This document shows positions 61,594 to 64,000 of a DNA stretch of 64,000 nucleotides, piece by piece. The DNA is from Gammaproteobacteria bacterium (GTDB lineage: Bacteria; Pseudomonadota; Gammaproteobacteria; Ga0077536). Position numbers and translations under genes: made by a program. Below the pieces are notes generated by a model. It worked only from the letters and a program-made list of their open reading frames with translations, was not told where the DNA came from and did not search any database. Position 1 is the first letter of the stretch. Every line of letters starts with the position of its first letter. The stretch lies in assembly GCA_024235015.1 (NCBI GenBank), contig JACKNG010000007.1, positions 253,249 to 317,248 of the forward strand. The letters run 5' to 3'.

Positions 61594-61616
61594 TGCAAGA
61601 CGATGTATATCTTGCA
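61594..61616. promoter_or_regulatory. Perfect inverted repeat between the lipoprotein and DksA-like genes
   Basis: TGCAAGA at 61594-61600 and TCTTGCA at 61610-61616 are perfect 7-bp arms around CGATGTATA. The spacer is AT-rich and could hold a -10 box in either direction. A dimeric regulator binding here could control both divergent genes. Confidence 0.5.
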
Positions 61617-61670
61617 AGCCGCGCGGCCGGGCCGCGGCGTCCCGCGGCGTCCCGCGCGGGCCTCGTGCCG

Positions 61671-61676
61671 TATAGT
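61671..61676 (+). promoter_or_regulatory. -10 box placing the transcript start at the DksA-like ATG
   Basis: TATAGT at 61671-61676 is followed by six bases and the ATG at 61683, which is the expected +1 position. There is no ribosome site in front, so a leaderless mRNA is possible. Confidence 0.45.
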
Positions 61677-61682
61677 CGTACC

Positions 61683-62036
61683 ATGGACCAAACCAAGCAA
61701 CGCGCCCGCCTCATAGCGCGGCGGGCGGACATCGAAGCCGTCGCCAACGAAGCGCGGGCAGCCGGCGCCACCGTCGAACTCGACCAGACGCGCGTCGGCC
61801 GCCTGTCCCGCATGGACGCCATGCAGGGCCAGGCGATGGCAAAGGCGACCGGTGCGCGGCGCGCACTCGAACTCGAACGGATCGCCGCGGCGCTCGCGCG
61901 CATCGACGCCGGCGAGTACGGCGACTGTCAGGCCTGCGGCGAACCGATTGCACCCGCACGGCTGGAATTCGACCCCGCCGCGGTCGTCTGCATTCACTGC
62001 GCCGAGGCGGCGGAGGCACGCCGCGGCACACGCTGA
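61683..62036 (+). CDS. DksA/TraR-family C4 zinc finger protein
   Basis: A 117-residue protein. Residues 1-70 form a helical hairpin (RARLIARRADIEAVA, MQGQAMAKATGARRALELER). The zinc finger is CQACGEPI paired with CIHCAE, four cysteines in the DksA/TraR layout, and a short basic tail RRGTR ends it. The coiled-coil is shorter than in DksA (151 residues). It may bind the RNA polymerase secondary channel or act otherwise. The DxxDxA tip motif of DksA is not obvious, so (p)ppGpp synergy is uncertain. A leaderless start seems possible. It is the last intact gene before the decayed 2 kb. Confidence 0.88.
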   Translation: MDQTKQRARLIARRADIEAVANEARAAGATVELDQTRVGRLSRMDAMQGQAMAKATGARRALELERIAAALARIDAGEYGDCQACGEPIAPARLEFDPAAVVCIHCAEAAEARRGTR

Positions 62037-62305
62037 AGGCGGCGCTGAGCAAGGCAAGCCCGCTCGGTCACTGTTCACAGCCATGCGTTTCAGCTTGCTC
62101 GGAACTCCGAGTTGCTTCGTTGGCGGGCTGTGGACAGCCCGGGGCGGACGCCCCCGAATCGAAGCCAGGCAACGCCGCAATCCGCGTCGTTTCGTACACA
62201 AGGCGCGCCGTGACTCGCCCTTGTTTCGTCGCCTGTACGCGGCTTTGGGACCCTCCGGTCAGCTTGCGTTACGTGATCTCCCGGTGACCCGCCAACGCGA
62301 CCCCA

Positions 62306-62478
62306 ATCGTAGCTACCGCCGTAGCCCTCGGCCCGCAGTAGCTCGAACGGCCGCATCAGCGTCAGCCGCTGACGCTTGCCCTTGCCGGCGTTTTCTTCGA
62401 GCAACGCGTCGAGCCGCGTCTCGTATGGCCCTGGCTTCGGCCGCGCTAGCGTCGTGCGCGCGTAGCTGAACTCGGTAA
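62306..62478 (-). mobile_element. IS21-type istA transposase fragment
   Basis: The - strand reads ELSY/EFSYART, then GPYETRLDALLEENAGKGKR and LTLMRPFELLRAEGYGGSYD, a pattern I recognise from IS21-family IstA proteins. About 57 residues remain, with no start and no DDE core. It continues into unrelated sequence, so it is a broken remnant. The adjoining 62037-62305 holds no gene. Confidence 0.55.
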
Positions 62479-62618
62479 GCCAATTGACGGCGAAGCACGA
62501 GATTCTCCGCAGCGAGGGCACGCGTCGATCGAAAGATTGTGAGACCCACGCGAAGCAGCTCGACAACGGGCTGCAGGAGTATCTGGACCAGGGCGAACAC
62601 GCGGCCACCATCGTGCAT
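62479..62618 (-). mobile_element. Integrase-core (IS3/IS481-like) transposase N-terminal fragment
   Basis: An ATG at 62618 on the - strand opens MHDGGRVFALVQILLQPVVE and reaches RSTRALAAENLVLRRQLA, the helix that begins many rve-type transposases. It then breaks into the IS21-type scrap in another frame. This is a nested mobile-element scar of about 140 bases; other parts of the element are missing. Confidence 0.5.
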
Positions 62619-62672
62619 CCGGCAGCTAACGAGGCAGGCGTAGCTTGAGCCAATTTTTGCGGAGGACAGCAG

Positions 62673-63604
62673 TCAAAACGGTAGCGCGCACTCTGACCAG
62701 AACAAGTCTCCGCGCGTATCGTTCTCGCTGATGAATTCATGGTGCCACTGCGCCACGACTGCTGCGGCCGGACCCAGCCAGTAGACCACCTTGGGGCCGA
62801 TGGAGAATTTCCGCGTTCGCCCGCCGCACGGGAAAGTGCGGCCGTTCTGCTCGTCGTCAGCCAGGCCGTCGGTGTGGTAGCCGCTGAAACCGACATCCCA
62901 GTTGGTCTCGGCAAAGGGCGCGTAACCGGTTCCAAAGGTGATGCTGGCCTGCGGGCCTGCTTCGTAATCGGTCTTCTTGTTCTCGGCCTTGAACTCGATC
63001 GCGCCATTTTAAGGACGCCTCGAAGCGCGGGTTGGGAAGCCCGGTGAGCGAGCCCTGATAGGTGTATGAGCGTTAGTTCACGTTACTGTTGGCTAGTTTG
63101 CCGCGGTCGTAATGGCCGACAGGCAAATAGATCAGCGGCCCGTGGAAAAACGTCCACGCGCCTAAGGCCTTGCTGAGGTAGAGCGGCTCGATTCCGATCA
63201 GCGTAGGCCCGAGCGCGTCATCCTCCGCACCCGGCACCCTGACGTTGACATTGATGACCTCGGCGAGGCCGCAGCGGGTCATCTTCCAGCCGAACAAAGT
63301 CGATTCCCATGTATGCAGAACGCGGCGCGAAGGCGAGCACGTCGACCTTTACGCCGGGCACGTTGTTGCCCTCTGTATCACGCACGCTGTTGGCATCGAC
63401 ATATAGCGAATAACCGTAAAACGCATTGGAGCCCGGCGCCGGGACGAACGCGGCATAGGTGGTTTGTGCACCATATGGGAAGTTCGACGTACCGCCTTCG
63501 GCCGCCCTCGCTGCCGACCCGATCAGCAGCTGGACGGCGCCTGGCGCGAAACCGAGGCGACCGTGCTTACGGCTGCTAAAGGAGGGCTTCCTACCGTGTC
63601 TCAT
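62673..63604 (-). pseudogene. Frameshifted outer-membrane protein, SphA/phenol-degradation type
   Basis: On the - strand several frames read in order as one protein of the phenol meta-degradation outer-membrane family (PF13557-type). The start is at 63604 (MRHGRKPSF, weak signal peptide), followed by AEGGTSNFPYGAQTTYAAFV and GYSLYVDANSVRDTEG. Another frame gives LIGIEPLYLSKALGAWTFFH. A third gives YEAGPQASITFGTGYAPFAE, GFSGYHTDGLADDEQNG and ends WHHEFISENDTRGDLF before the stop at 62673. At least two frameshifts break it. Family members are barrel-like proteins near catabolic genes, possibly for uptake of hydrophobic substrates. The gene is dead unless the sequence has errors. Confidence 0.7.
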
Positions 63605-64000
63605 CAGGTTGGATTCAACTGTAAGAATTAGAACGCGGCCAGCTATCCGCGATATGCGGTGGACGACATTCTGCGTCGGTCCGCAGGGCGGGTGCATTTT
63701 ACGGACGCGCCGCTCGAACGAGTAATCGTCGCCATACTGGTTTGGTTGAGCACGGGGTCGAGCGGGGCCGCGCCGAGCCGGCCTCGTTGCCAATGCCAAA
63801 CCAGGCATGAGTCCCGTACCACCCGTATCCAGTCCCTATGGTCACGACCGAATCCCACACGGCGGCTGAAACCAAATCGTGTTTTCCCCGGTGTCGAGCA
63901 GCGGTTGCTCAGCTGCGGATGAATCCACACTCGCTGGGACGCGGGCATCGAGCCGTTGCCGGCTGGCAGGGAAGCCAGTTCGGGCGGGTGCGCACCGCCG
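63605..64000. other. 396 bases of apparently decayed DNA
   Basis: A - strand frame of about 100 residues (63643-63948) has no recognisable motif or ribosome site. Codon pattern differs from the rest of the window, with lower GC. It is likely a continuation of the decayed element region. Nothing else is supported. Confidence 0.4.

Overview
The window is about 70% GC by eye and looks like chromosomal DNA from a free-living, aerobic, catabolically versatile high-GC proteobacterium. An E. coli-type GdhA, a YfdC-like FNT protein, an LrgAB pair, a DksA-type zinc finger and a VPLPA-CTERM surface protein fit a gammaproteobacterium best. I cannot name the genus from this sequence. Nearly all space is coding and most neighbours are translationally coupled. 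No rRNA, tRNA or CRISPR array was seen.

Left part (1-9216): a + strand set (TPP-dependent decarboxylase-like enzyme, class C beta-lactamase-fold hydrolase, carboxymuconolactone decarboxylase-like protein, thiolase-like protein with its DUF35 partner), then - strand LrgA/LrgB, a Baeyer-Villiger-type monooxygenase and an enoyl-CoA hydratase. Bases 9297-19600 form a stress, ion and nitrogen block: a SpoIIAA-like STAS protein coupled to a large MscS channel, a coiled-coil stress-type protein, a membrane protein, then FNT channel, glutamate dehydrogenase and ferritin on the - strand, and a hybrid histidine kinase convergent with a LuxR-type response regulator. Bases 19930-25326 encode one 1798-residue secreted protein with Gly-rich repeats and a VPLPA-CTERM tail.

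Middle (25508-39883): an exported M20 peptidase; a divergent RRM-like protein coupled to an unknown protein and followed by a canonical RRM protein; amidase plus rhodanese; a palindromic interspersed repeat; a styrene-oxide-isomerase-like protein with a PF10118 protein and a second Baeyer-Villiger-type monooxygenase; then a cobalt-type nitrile hydratase operon (alpha, beta, His-rich accessory protein, CbiM-like cobalt permease), a small cytochrome c and a PQQ alcohol dehydrogenase. Nitrile hydratase and amidase together could take nitriles to acids, and the rhodanese could handle released cyanide.

Right part (39935-54465): two divergent runs of acyl-CoA genes (three CaiB/BaiF transferases in the area, two crotonases, acyl-CoA dehydrogenase, phytanoyl-CoA dioxygenase, two thiolase-like proteins, a DUF35 protein), with an MFS transporter and a stand-alone beta-ketoacyl synthase. 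This looks like one catabolic island for a bulky carboxylic acid or steroid/terpenoid-like substrate. Bases 54517-58474 hold a coupled operon: PhaC-like protein, second SpoIIAA-like STAS protein, P-type proton ATPase. A SulP transporter, two small envelope proteins and a DksA-like protein follow. The last 2 kb is decayed DNA with transposase scraps and a frameshifted outer-membrane phenol-degradation-type gene.
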